Assembly: GCA_040902855.1 (NCBI GenBank)
Contig: JBBDWN010000059.1
Location: 1-33,748 of the forward strand
DNA length: 33,748 bases
Direction: 5' to 3'
From: DATHWB01 sp040902855
GTDB taxonomy: Bacteria; Actinomycetota; Acidimicrobiia; Spongiisociales; ZC4RG35
The notes under the pieces are model-generated. The model did no database searches and was not told where the DNA came from. It saw only the letters and a list, made by a program, of their open reading frames with translations. The position numbers were made by a program, and so were the translations under genes. Each line of letters opens with the position of its first letter. Positions within the stretch are counted from its first letter, which is position 1. Below are positions 8,064-15,572 of this stretch, one piece after another.

Positions 8064-9260
8064 ATGATCCCGCTGCTCACCGACATCCGCGTCGTCGACC
8101 TGAGCACCATCGTCCTCGGGCCGTACGCCACCAGCATCCTCGGCGACATGGGAGCCGACGTGATCAAGATCGAACCGCCGAACGGGGACCTCTATCGCGC
8201 CGCACCGCCATCCCGGCATCCGGGAATGGGCGCCCCGTTCCTCACGATCAACCGCAACAAGCGATCGATATGCCTCGACCTCACAGCCAGGCGCGGCTCT
8301 GAGGTACTGGGGCGTCTCGTCGACGGCGCAGACGTGGTCATCCACAACATGCGACCACGCGTTGCGACCAAGCTGGGTGTCGACTCGGACACCCTCCGGT
8401 CGGGACGCCCGCGTCTCATCCACTGTGCGACGCCCGGTTTCGGAAGCGGCGGTCCAGACGCCGACGCACCCGCCTACGACGACGTGATCCAAGGACGCAT
8501 CGGGCTCGCCGCCCTTCTGACCGACGACGCCGGGGCACCACGGTTCGCCCCTACGACGATGGCAGACAAGGTGACGGGCCTGGCGGCGGCGATCGCGATC
8601 CTGGGTGCGCTCCATCACCGCGATCGAACCGGCCAGGGAACATCCATCGAGGTGCCGATGCTCGAAACGATGGCCGGCTTCATGCTCGCCGAACACATGG
8701 GTGGCCGCGCCTTCCACCCACCGCTCGGCAGCCCCGGCTACAACCGCCTTCTCAACCCGCACCGCCGCCCCCACCCCACCAGCGACGGCCACATCGTCTT
8801 GCTCCCCTACTCGGAGAGGCACTGGCGGGCGTTGTTCGAACTGACGGACGAGCCCGGCTGGCAGCACGCAGAGTGGGTCTTCGACCCGGAAGAGCGGGCG
8901 CTCCGAATCGACGAGTTGTATGCCCTGATTGGGCGGATGATGCCAACGCGAACGACGTCCGCATGGCTCCAACTCCTGGCGGAACGTGACATCCCCGCCG
9001 GGCCCGTCGCCTCCCTCGAAGACCTCTTCGACGACCCCCATCTGGAGGCGGTTGGATACTTCCGGACGATCGACCATCCGACAGAGGGCCGGATCTCGAG
9101 TCCGGGCCCGTTCGCCGCGTTCACCGGCCTGGACGAGGAGACAGAGCATCCAGCCCCGCAACTGGGAGAACACGGCTCCGAGATCCTCAGCCAAATCGGG
9201 TACGACGCCGACGAGATACGAACCCTCACCGCAGACGGAACGGTGCAGCTGCCCGAGTGA
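8064..9260 (+). CDS. CaiB/BaiF family (class III) CoA-transferase
   Basis: Class III CoA-transferases move CoA between carboxylic acids, for example in oxalate, carnitine, bile-acid or racemase-type pathways. The 398-aa protein starts IPLLTDIRVVDLSTIVLGPYA and continues with LGDMGADVIKIEPPNGD, the classic N-terminal block. The catalytic aspartate is D168 in MADKVTGL, followed by the HHRDRTGQG segment. The substrate cannot be told from sequence; alpha-methylacyl-CoA racemase activity is also possible in this family. It is the only plus-strand gene in the window, inserted between acpS and nnr. Its stop codon abuts the acpS stop with no bases between. It has no metabolic partners nearby. Confidence 0.9.
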   Translation: MIPLLTDIRVVDLSTIVLGPYATSILGDMGADVIKIEPPNGDLYRAAPPSRHPGMGAPFLTINRNKRSICLDLTARRGSEVLGRLVDGADVVIHNMRPRVATKLGVDSDTLRSGRPRLIHCATPGFGSGGPDADAPAYDDVIQGRIGLAALLTDDAGAPRFAPTTMADKVTGLAAAIAILGALHHRDRTGQGTSIEVPMLETMAGFMLAEHMGGRAFHPPLGSPGYNRLLNPHRRPHPTSDGHIVLLPYSERHWRALFELTDEPGWQHAEWVFDPEERALRIDELYALIGRMMPTRTTSAWLQLLAERDIPAGPVASLEDLFDDPHLEAVGYFRTIDHPTEGRISSPGPFAAFTGLDEETEHPAPQLGEHGSEILSQIGYDADEIRTLTADGTVQLPE

Positions 9261-9638
9261 TCAGTCGTGCTCGCCGACAGAGACGACCATCACCATGGCG
9301 GTGTCGTCCGTGTGGGTGATGGTGACGTGGACCTCGGTGATCCCCAGCGTCTCCGCCCGTGCCGCCGCTCGTCCGAACATCCGAACGGTCGGCTTGCCGC
9401 CGCCGGTGATCTCGATGTCGGTCCAGGGGATGCGGCGCCACCCGGTTCCCATCGACTTCATGACCGCCTCTTTGCCCGCGAACCGGGCAGCGAGACGTCT
9501 GGACGGATTGGCGAAGCGAAGGGCGTACTCCTTCTCGTGTTCGGTGAAGCACCGATCGATGAAACGCGGGTACTTCTGGAACACCCGCTCGATGCGGGCG
9601 ATCTCTGCGAGGTCGACTCCCAAACCGATGATTCGCAT
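9261..9638 (-). CDS. acpS: Holo-[acyl-carrier-protein] synthase AcpS
   Basis: AcpS transfers 4'-phosphopantetheine from CoA to apo-ACP, enabling fatty-acid synthesis. The 125-aa protein has MRIIGLGVDLAEIARIERV with metal ligand D9, FTEHEKEYA, and FAGKEAVMKSMGTG with metal ligand E57. The ATG at 9638 is chosen because it yields the conserved RIIGLGVD start; an upstream in-frame start would add 14 unrelated residues. It lies 60 nt after glmS. Its stop codon touches that of the convergent CoA-transferase gene. Confidence 0.95.
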   Translation of the reverse strand: MRIIGLGVDLAEIARIERVFQKYPRFIDRCFTEHEKEYALRFANPSRRLAARFAGKEAVMKSMGTGWRRIPWTDIEITGGGKPTVRMFGRAAARAETLGITEVHVTITHTDDTAMVMVVSVGEHD

Positions 9639-9698
9639 CCCGCGACGGTAGAGCCAACGAAGTCGGAGCACCGCAACCACCGCACCCCGGCCTTCGTG

Positions 9699-11531
9699 TC
9701 ATTCCACCGTCACCGTCTTGGCCAGGTTCCGGGGCTTGTCGACGTCGAAGCCCTTCGCCATGGCCACGTGATAGGCGAGAAGCTGCAGCGGAACCACCGA
9801 GATGACCGTGCAGATCAGATCGGCGCTGCGCGGCACAGCGATGACAAAATCAGCCAGATCGGCCACTTCCGCCTCATCGCCCTCTTCGACGACCATGACG
9901 ATCGTCGCACCGCGAGCCTTCATCTCCTGCATGTTCGACAGGGTCTTGGTTCGGACATGGGAGTCGGTGGCCACCCCTACGACGACCACCCCCGGTTCGA
10001 TCAAGGCGATCGGTCCGTGCTTCATCTCACCTGCGGCATAGCCTTCGGCCCGCACGTAGGCGATCTCCTTGAGCTTGAGCGCCCCTTCCATCGCCACCGG
10101 GAAGTCACCGGAGCGGCCGAGGAAGAAGAAGTCACGCACGTCGGACCAGCGGCCGGCCATCTCGACCACCTGATCCTCCATCTGGACCGCCCGCTCGACC
10201 TTGGCGGGAAGCGCTTCCAGCTCTTCGATCATCGTTCCGATCCGGCCGGAATCCATCGAACCTCGCACCTGGGCCAGGTAGAGACCGAGCAACTGCATCG
10301 CCACGAGCTGAGTCGTGAACGTCTTGGTCGCCGCCACCCCGATCTCCGGACCGGCCCGGGTGTAGAGAACGGCGTCGGCCTCGCGGGCCAGGGCGGAGTC
10401 GACGACGTTGGACACTCCGATGAGGGTCGCCCCCTGGGCCTTGGCGTAGCGGACGGCGGCGAGAGTGTCGATCGTCTCCCCGGACTGGGAGATGCCGATC
10501 ACGAGGCTTCGATCGTCGAGGACGGGATCCCGGTACCGGAACTCCGAGGCGATGTCTATCTCAACCGGCAACCGGGTCCACCTCTCGATGGCGTACTTGG
10601 CCATCATCGCCGCGTGGAACGAGGTTCCACAGGCGATCACGAAGACCTTGTCGACCATCCGCAGAATGCGATCCTCGATCTCCAGTTCGCGCAGGGTGAT
10701 CCGGTCGGAACTCTCGATCCTGCCACGCAGGGTGTCTGCGATGGCAGTGGGCTGTTCGTGGATCTCCTTGAGCATGAACGTGTCGTAGCCGCCCTTCTCG
10801 GCTGCCTCGAGGTCCCATTCGACCTCTCGCTCCTTGGGGGTGAGTTCGGTTCCGTCCACGTGGGTCACCCGAATTCCGTCGGGGCGCAACTCGACCACGT
10901 TGTCTTCGTCGAGCACGACCATCCGCCTGGTGTGTTCGAGGAATGCGGGAATGTCGGAGGCGAGGAAGTTCTCGCCATCGCCCAACCCCACCACGAGCGG
11001 CGAACCCCGTCGCGCGCCGACGATCAGGTTCGGGTCGTCGCTCCGCATCACGCCCAACGCCAGTGCTCCGTCTGCGACGGACATCACGTGGCGCACGGCG
11101 TCCCCGAGATCCATGTCTGCGCGCTCTTCGAGGAGGTGCGCGACGACCTCGGTGTCGGTGTCGGAGACGAATGTGTGGCCCCGTTCGACCAGCCCCGCCT
11201 TGAGTTCGGCCCAGTTCTCCACGATCCCGTTGTGGACGACCGCGACGGTCCCGTCACATCCGAGGTGCGGGTGAGCATTGCGCGAGTTGGGAGCACCGTG
11301 GGTCGCCCACCGCGTATGGCCGATCCCTGAGATGGCGTCCGAGTGATTCGCTCCTTCGAGCGCCTCGGACAGTTCTCCGATCCGGCCGGCACGCTTGACG
11401 ATCTCTATTTCCGAGCCGGAGTTGAGGGCAACCCCGGCCGAGTCGTATCCGCGGTACTCGAGTCGTTCGAGCCCCGGCATCAGGATGTCGAGCGGTGGTT
11501 TCGGCCCGACATATCCAACGATTCCACACAT
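9699..11531 (-). CDS. glmS: Glutamine-fructose-6-phosphate aminotransferase (isomerizing) GlmS
   Basis: GlmS makes glucosamine-6-phosphate from fructose-6-phosphate and glutamine, the first committed step to UDP-GlcNAc and peptidoglycan. The 610-aa protein begins MCGIVGYVG, so C2 becomes the N-terminal nucleophile after Met removal. The glutaminase domain (to about residue 240) shows YRGYDSAG and HTRWATHGAP. Two SIS domains follow, with ACGTSFHAA and SQSGETIDTL, and the C-terminus LAKTVTVE is canonical. The ATG at 11531 is fixed by the nucleophile Cys. The GGAGGA ribosome site is close. Its 313-nt upstream region holds a glmS-type ribozyme, so feedback by the product is predicted. Confidence 0.98.
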   Translation of the reverse strand: MCGIVGYVGPKPPLDILMPGLERLEYRGYDSAGVALNSGSEIEIVKRAGRIGELSEALEGANHSDAISGIGHTRWATHGAPNSRNAHPHLGCDGTVAVVHNGIVENWAELKAGLVERGHTFVSDTDTEVVAHLLEERADMDLGDAVRHVMSVADGALALGVMRSDDPNLIVGARRGSPLVVGLGDGENFLASDIPAFLEHTRRMVVLDEDNVVELRPDGIRVTHVDGTELTPKEREVEWDLEAAEKGGYDTFMLKEIHEQPTAIADTLRGRIESSDRITLRELEIEDRILRMVDKVFVIACGTSFHAAMMAKYAIERWTRLPVEIDIASEFRYRDPVLDDRSLVIGISQSGETIDTLAAVRYAKAQGATLIGVSNVVDSALAREADAVLYTRAGPEIGVAATKTFTTQLVAMQLLGLYLAQVRGSMDSGRIGTMIEELEALPAKVERAVQMEDQVVEMAGRWSDVRDFFFLGRSGDFPVAMEGALKLKEIAYVRAEGYAAGEMKHGPIALIEPGVVVVGVATDSHVRTKTLSNMQEMKARGATIVMVVEEGDEAEVADLADFVIAVPRSADLICTVISVVPLQLLAYHVAMAKGFDVDKPRNLAKTVTVE

Positions 11532-11844
11532 GGGAATCCTCCTCGTGAGAGTGCGCGCGTCACCACGCGACGAGTGGGTGGGACAGCCGGAGACGACAGT
11601 CCGAGTGGAGGCGTCCGACGTGCGACGTCCGCTTCTCGAATCTGTCTCCACTTCACCTGCGGCTCTGTTCCGGGATCGCTCCCGGGTTTTCTCCGCACAT
11701 GTCACGACCGTGGAACGGCCGGGAAGGCATCCGCCGAATGTTTCGATGACCTTCCACCTCGTCACCTCTCGTCCGAGAGGTCTGGCGCTCAAATGTGTTG
11801 TCCCGGCTGGGATGGGCGTGCTGTGTCCTGTGGTCCTCCTTCGT
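11532..11844 (-). promoter_or_regulatory. glmM-glmS intergenic leader (313 nt)
   Basis: This gap has no supported protein gene. From the glmM side it holds 55 nt without a convincing promoter, then the glmS ribozyme. About 125 nt of leader follows, including a small GACGT/ACGTC hairpin near 11621-11633 and the GAGGAGGA ribosome site. The lack of a clear promoter suggests glmS may be read through from glmM. Confidence 0.6.
11655..11790 (-). promoter_or_regulatory. glmS ribozyme (GlcN6P-activated self-cleaving riboswitch)
   Basis: On the minus strand the RNA shows the glmS ribozyme core in order. There is an A|GCGCCAGA cleavage site between 11789 and 11788. P1 is CCTCTC/GAGAGG (11780-11765), followed by GACGAGG with the expected catalytic G at 11763. 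Then come an ATCGA segment, TTCGGCGGATG, a GGAAGG/CCTTCC helix (11755-11750 with 11727-11722), P3 GGCCGT/ACGGTC (11720-11706), and P4 CCGGGA-GCGA-TCCCGG with a GNRA loop (11685-11670). P4 is enclosed by TGCGG/CCGCA (11697-11693 with 11662-11658) and flanked by AAAACC and ACAGAG. The family cleaves itself on binding glucosamine-6-phosphate and lowers glmS mRNA. It ends about 125 nt before glmS. Confidence 0.9.
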
Positions 11845-13179
11845 TCAGCCGAGCGCGCTTCGGACGGTCTCGGCGAGAGCATCAGCATAGCGTTCGGCGT
11901 CGGCTGCACGAGACGCTTCGACCATCACCCGAACGAGCGGCTCGGTGCCGGATGCACGGATCAGCACCCTGCCCTCGTTCCCCAATTCGCTCTCCGCCTG
12001 TCGCACGGCATCCCAGATCTCGTCGGCGCCGTCGAGGCGAGCCTTGTTTTCGACTTCGACGTTCAAGAGCCGCTGAGGGTAGGTGACCATTGCCTCATCG
12101 CTCAGTTCGGCCAGGCTGCGCCCTGAGCCGGCCACCACCTCGAGCAGCCGGATTCCCGTGAGCAGGCCGTCGCCGGTGCGACCCCGGTCGAGGAAGATCA
12201 CATGCCCCGACTGTTCGCCGCCGAGGATCGCCTTGCGGGCGTTCATCGCCTCGAGGACATACCGGTCCCCGACGTTCGTCGTGACCACTTCGATGCCGGC
12301 CTCCTGCATCGACCGCATGAACCCGAGGTTCGCCATCACCGTGGTGACGACCAGGCCGTTCTTGAGCTTGCCGCCCCGATGCCAGTGCCGGGCGATGATC
12401 GCCATGATGCGGTCGCCGTCCACGATGCGACCCTTCTCGTCACTGGCGATCAGACGGTCTCCGTCGCCGTCGAAGGCGAGGCCGATCTCGCCCTTGGCGG
12501 CCTTCGCCACGGTGGACGGATGGGTCGCCCCAAAGCCGTCGTTGATGTTGAGTCCGGTCGGCTCCGCCCCGATCACCGAGACATCGGCCTTGAGCGACTC
12601 GAACAGGGCGGGAGCGGCCTGGTAGGCGGCCCCATGGGCGCAGTCGAGCGTCACACTGATCCCCGTGAACGAGTACGACGCGTCGCGTGCCAGATCGGTG
12701 ACGTACTGATCGAGCGCATCGTGCAGACGAAGTCGGGTCCCGACCCCCCCGCCGTAGGGAACGGTTGCCGTCCCTGGATTCTTGAGCCTCGCCTCGATGC
12801 GCTCCTCTTCGGCGTCACCGAGCTTCGATCCGAGCTTGTCGAGGAACTTGATCCCGTTGTCGGCCGCCGGATTGTGCGAGGCGCTCACGATCACGCCCAT
12901 CTCCGCCGAGCCCTTGTTCGTCAGATGGGAGATCGCCCCTGAGGGCATGACACCGATATCGATCGTATCCAACCCCACTGACTGGAAACCGGCCTGGATG
13001 GCCATCGACAGCATCTCACCGGAACGCCGGGTGTCGCGTCCCACGACAACCGGACCGTGAGACAGAAGCGACCCCGCAGCCCGCCCCAGATCGAGGGCGA
13101 GATGCGGGGTCAGCTCGAGATTGGCGACGCCTCTGACACCATCCGTCCCGAAGAGACGGGCGCCTGAACCGAAGGCCAT
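11845..13179 (-). CDS. glmM: Phosphoglucosamine mutase GlmM
   Basis: GlmM converts glucosamine-6-phosphate to glucosamine-1-phosphate, the step after GlmS. The 444-aa protein starts with LFGTDGVRGVANLELTP and carries the phosphoserine site S101 in VSASHNP. It has the metal-binding loop DGDGDR near residue 240, the sugar-binding GGEQSGH near 325 and the phosphate-binding RASGTEPLVRVMVE near 413. All four domains are intact. The ATG overlaps the rpsI stop by one base (TGATG), so it is in the rplM-rpsI transcript. Confidence 0.97.
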   Translation of the reverse strand: MAFGSGARLFGTDGVRGVANLELTPHLALDLGRAAGSLLSHGPVVVGRDTRRSGEMLSMAIQAGFQSVGLDTIDIGVMPSGAISHLTNKGSAEMGVIVSASHNPAADNGIKFLDKLGSKLGDAEEERIEARLKNPGTATVPYGGGVGTRLRLHDALDQYVTDLARDASYSFTGISVTLDCAHGAAYQAAPALFESLKADVSVIGAEPTGLNINDGFGATHPSTVAKAAKGEIGLAFDGDGDRLIASDEKGRIVDGDRIMAIIARHWHRGGKLKNGLVVTTVMANLGFMRSMQEAGIEVVTTNVGDRYVLEAMNARKAILGGEQSGHVIFLDRGRTGDGLLTGIRLLEVVAGSGRSLAELSDEAMVTYPQRLLNVEVENKARLDGADEIWDAVRQAESELGNEGRVLIRASGTEPLVRVMVEASRAADAERYADALAETVRSALG

Positions 13180-13571
13180 CAGCGCTTGGTGTACTGAGGT
13201 GCCCGACGGGCCTTACGCAGGCCGTACTTCTTGCTCTCGACGACGCGATCGTCACGAGAGAGCATTCCGGCCGCCTTGAGTGTCGGACGCAGGTCAGGCT
13301 CCAACACGATCAGTGCCCGGGCGATGCCGAGTCGAAGAGCGTCGGACTGGCCAGTGGTGCCACCGCCGTGCAGCGTGGCATCGAGGTCGTAGCGACCGAC
13401 CATGTTGGTGATCTGCAGCGGCTCCATGACACGCATCCGGGTGGCCATGGTCGGGAAGAACTGCTCGAGCGGCTTGCCGTTGAGAACGACGGCCCCGCTG
13501 CCGTCGCGCAGACGGACACGTGCGACGGACGCCTTGCGACGGCCGGTGGCCTGGACGAGGGGTTTCGACAT
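13179..13571 (-). CDS. rpsI: 30S ribosomal protein S9
   Basis: S9 is a head protein of the 30S subunit whose C-terminal tail reaches the P-site tRNA. The 130-aa protein has QATGRRKASVARVRL near the start and ends with a basic tail closing APQYTKR, the lysine-arginine terminus typical of the family. It overlaps rplM upstream and glmM downstream by one base each (TGATG), so the three genes are translationally linked. Confidence 0.97.
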   Translation of the reverse strand: MSKPLVQATGRRKASVARVRLRDGSGAVVLNGKPLEQFFPTMATRMRVMEPLQITNMVGRYDLDATLHGGGTTGQSDALRLGIARALIVLEPDLRPTLKAAGMLSRDDRVVESKKYGLRKARRAPQYTKR

Positions 13572-14026
13572 CAGGACTCAGCCTTTCGGATGGGGAGTTC
13601 CCGCACCTGCGGCATCTGTGCCTGGTGGGGATGGTCGGGGCCGGCGTAGACCTTCAGCTTCGACGCCATCTTGCGACCGAGCTTGTTCTTGGGAAGCATC
13701 CCCTTGACAGCTCGCTCGATGACCTGGGTGGGTCGACGGACGAGCAGGGCCTCGAAGGTCTCCTCCTTGAGCCCGCCGGGGAATCCGGAGTGGCGGTAGT
13801 AGATCTTCTCCTGGCTCTTGTCGGAGGTGATCGCCACCTTCGAAGCGTTGACCACGATCACGTGGTCGCCACCGTCGACGTGGGGGGCGAAGGTCGGCTT
13901 GTGCTTTCCGCGGATCAACTGAGCGACCTCGGACGCGAGGCGGCCGAGGGGCAGATCCGTGGCGTCGACGACCCACCACTCGTGGGTGAGGTCGGACGAC
14001 TTTGGTGAGAATGTCTTGTTGTTCAT
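13571..14026 (-). CDS. rplM: 50S ribosomal protein L13
   Basis: L13 is an early-assembly protein of the 50S subunit. The 151-aa protein contains HEWWVVDATDLPLGRLASEVA, VNASKVAITSDKSQEKIYYRHSG in shortened view, and the conserved region around residues 95-115 ending in GMLPKNKLG. It is the first gene of an rplM-rpsI-glmM run. The leader upstream (14027-14129) can form three consecutive hairpins, suggesting control at the RNA level. Confidence 0.97.
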   Translation of the reverse strand: MNNKTFSPKSSDLTHEWWVVDATDLPLGRLASEVAQLIRGKHKPTFAPHVDGGDHVIVVNASKVAITSDKSQEKIYYRHSGFPGGLKEETFEALLVRRPTQVIERAVKGMLPKNKLGRKMASKLKVYAGPDHPHQAQMPQVRELPIRKAES

Positions 14027-14049
14027 CGCTATCCAGACGGTCGTCGGTA

Positions 14050-14117
14050 GCCCGCTTTTCGGGCAAGGGGGATCGACTGGGATCTCGGTGGGAAACGAGA
14101 TGCTTCCGATCGGAAGC
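14050..14117 (-). promoter_or_regulatory. Structured rplM leader with three hairpins
   Basis: Between a possible -10 box and rplM the minus strand can fold into three successive hairpins. They are a 16-bp palindrome (14102-14117, arm GCTTCCGA), ATCTCG/CGAGAT with an 8-nt loop (14082-14101), and GCCCG/CGGGC with an AAAAG loop (14050-14064). The first would start at or near the 5' end of the transcript. An L13 autoregulatory site is one reading; E. coli L13 is known to repress its own mRNA leader. Confidence 0.5.
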
Positions 14118-14123
14118 GCCGCC

Positions 14124-14129
14124 AGGATA
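14124..14129 (-). promoter_or_regulatory. Possible -10 element for rplM
   Basis: TATCCT on the minus strand fits the TAnnnT form of vegetative -10 boxes. It lies about 98 nt before the rplM ATG. A start near 14117 would put the 16-bp palindrome at the 5' end of the RNA. The -35 region (TTTGGC, 19 nt away) is poor. Confidence 0.35.
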
Positions 14130-14159
14130 CGCCGTCCCCGCCCCCCGCGCCAAACGTGA

Positions 14160-14214
14160 TCCGTTGCTACCCAGGGTTAGATCGGACTCCTGCGTCCGAT
14201 CCAGCCCACGGAAG
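14160..14214 (+). repeat. 55-bp dispersed repeat, copy 1
   Basis: This segment matches the reverse complement of 21495-21549 at 50 of 55 positions by hand alignment. It contains a perfect 8-bp stem, GATCGGAC/GTCCGATC, with a 6-nt loop; three of the five differences fall in the loop, none in the stem. It also holds ACCCAGGGTT. It lies in the truA-rplM gap, 72 nt after truA. Confidence 0.85.
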
Positions 14215-14254
14215 CCAGAGCGACGCCGAACCGTGGGCTCCAGGGGCCCTCCAG

Positions 14255-14285
14255 GGGCCCCGTGAACCCTGGGTTTGCGGGGCCC
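14255..14285 (-). terminator. Hairpin terminator after truA
   Basis: GGGCCCCG pairs perfectly with CGGGGCCC (8 bp), and the loop can add an inner AACCC/GGGTT stem. It begins right after the truA stop codon. No U-run follows. It probably ends the coaA-truA transcript before the rplM promoter. The inner ACCCAGGGTT motif also occurs in the 55-bp repeat next to it. Confidence 0.7.
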
Positions 14286-15023
14286 TCAGTAGTCGACTTG
14301 CCAGAGGACGAGGCCGGAGGGTGGGGCGGGGCTGGGGACGACCCCGCGGTCCCGGGCGGCGAGCACTTCCGCCACCGTGTCAGGGGAGCGGCGGCCGCGT
14401 CCCACCTCGACCAAGAAACCCGTGAGGCTACGGACCATCTGGTGACAGAAGGCCTTCGAGCGAATCTCGAAGATGACCGTGTCGTCTTCGGACCGGCGCA
14501 CAGACGACTCGAAGACCGTGCGCACCGTCGCCCGCCCGTCCTTGCGCCGACAGAACGTGGCGAAGTCCCGTTCGCCCACGAAACCGGACGCGGCGCCATC
14601 CATCGCCTCGACGTCGAGACGCTGGGGAACGTGCCACGTCGTGTGCCTTCGCAGCGGGTCCCCCACCGCCGCGTCCAACAGGTGATATCGATAGGTCCGC
14701 GCCGTCGCATCGAAGCGAGCCGAAAAACCTTCTTCGACCTTGGTACACGCAGTCGCGACCACTTCAGGACCGAGCATCGAGGTGGTAGCTCGGAACACCT
14801 GGGACGGCGGGACATCACGGTCCGCACCGAAACTCACCACCTGATGCCGTGCGTGCACTCCGGTGTCGGTCCTCCCTGCAACCGCCAGCGTCACGTGCTG
14901 TTGGAAGACTCGGGCAAGCGCATCCTCAAGCACGCCCTGGACCGTCCGCACGTCGCCGGCCTGGCGAGCGAACCCGTGAAACCCCGAGCCGTCATAGGAG
15001 AGATCAAGTCGATAGTGCGGCAA
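14286..15023 (-). CDS. truA: tRNA pseudouridine(38-40) synthase TruA
   Basis: TruA makes pseudouridine at positions 38-40 of the tRNA anticodon stem. The 245-aa protein has LSYDGSGFHGFARQ near residue 8 and the catalytic D53 in AGRTDTGVHA. Later blocks are YRYHLLD, the D/FATFCR segment and the region KAFCHQMVRSLTGFLVEVG. A TTG start at 15023 is used because it gives the conserved PHYRLDLSYDG opening one base after the stop codon of the Yip1-like gene; there is no closer ATG. A strong hairpin follows the stop codon. Confidence 0.95.
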   Translation of the reverse strand: MPHYRLDLSYDGSGFHGFARQAGDVRTVQGVLEDALARVFQQHVTLAVAGRTDTGVHARHQVVSFGADRDVPPSQVFRATTSMLGPEVVATACTKVEEGFSARFDATARTYRYHLLDAAVGDPLRRHTTWHVPQRLDVEAMDGAASGFVGERDFATFCRRKDGRATVRTVFESSVRRSEDDTVIFEIRSKAFCHQMVRSLTGFLVEVGRGRRSPDTVAEVLAARDRGVVPSPAPPSGLVLWQVDY

Positions 15024-15024
15024 C

Positions 15025-15558
15025 TCAGAACATTCCGAACAAGGCGGAAGCGGCCGTGAACGGCAGACGGAAGATCGCCTGGACCATCAGCATGAAGGCG
15101 AGGCCGACGAGGACCGCCAGGAATGCGTTCTTCGGGGTCGACGACGCAGCCTCCTGTGTCGCACGTGTCAGCACTGCGATATACCAGACCAGCGCGATCA
15201 CCGGAACGATGGGGATCGGAACGACGAACGCGAGGGTCGGGAGATAGGCGAGACCGTGAGTGGCCATCATCGTCTGGATGCCGCCGCCCGTCTTGAAGAG
15301 ACGGGTTGATGCGAACCAGGTGGCGGCGGCGAGAATCAGCCAGGAGGCGACGGCAGAGATCGCGGTCTGGAGGAGAGCAGGAATCGAAGCGATCGACACC
15401 GACGCTCGGGTGAGGGCGACGATGAGAAAAGACGCGACAGCCACCGATGCCACGACGATGACTCCGTCGGCGGTGGCGTCGTCGTCCCAGAACACCTCGG
15501 CGAATGCCTTCCGGTCCAGCATGGCGCCGCGAACTGCACGGGTGAAGATCTTCTTCAT
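15025..15558 (-). CDS. Yip1-like integral membrane protein
   Basis: The 177-aa protein starts MKKIFTRAVRGAMLDRKAFAEVFWDDDATADGV in shortened view and then is mostly hydrophobic. Four or five membrane segments are visible, near residues 33-50, 56-83, 108-132 and 143-160, with a short C-terminal one ending FGMF. The layout, a soluble amphipathic N-terminus followed by several helices with a PxxP-like loop, resembles the bacterial Yip1 domain family, whose function is unknown. This assignment rests on overall appearance. It lies 14 nt after the Nudix gene and 1 nt before truA. It belongs to a four-gene run with coaA. Confidence 0.7.
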   Translation of the reverse strand: MKKIFTRAVRGAMLDRKAFAEVFWDDDATADGVIVVASVAVASFLIVALTRASVSIASIPALLQTAISAVASWLILAAATWFASTRLFKTGGGIQTMMATHGLAYLPTLAFVVPIPIVPVIALVWYIAVLTRATQEAASSTPKNAFLAVLVGLAFMLMVQAIFRLPFTAASALFGMF

Positions 15559-15572
15559 AGGGTGGAGTCAGG

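Noticed and set aside
9267..11330. Long plus-strand open frame (about 687 codons) opposite glmS and acpS
   Set aside because: It is the antisense shadow of clear genes in GC-rich DNA; its product is rich in His, Asp, Arg and Gly with no family features.
11640..11700. Cobalamin-type riboswitch suggested by the GGGAGCGATCCCGG region
   Set aside because: The B12-box is absent and the surrounding sequence fits P4 of a glmS ribozyme much better.
11828..11844. Shine-Dalgarno-like AAGGAGGACC just after the glmM stop
   Set aside because: No start codon or open frame follows at a usable distance before the ribozyme.
14156..14425. Peptide similarity YPGLDRT..SDPA shared by frames at both copies of the 55-bp repeat
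   Set aside because: It merely reflects translation of the shared DNA repeat; neither frame has other coding features.
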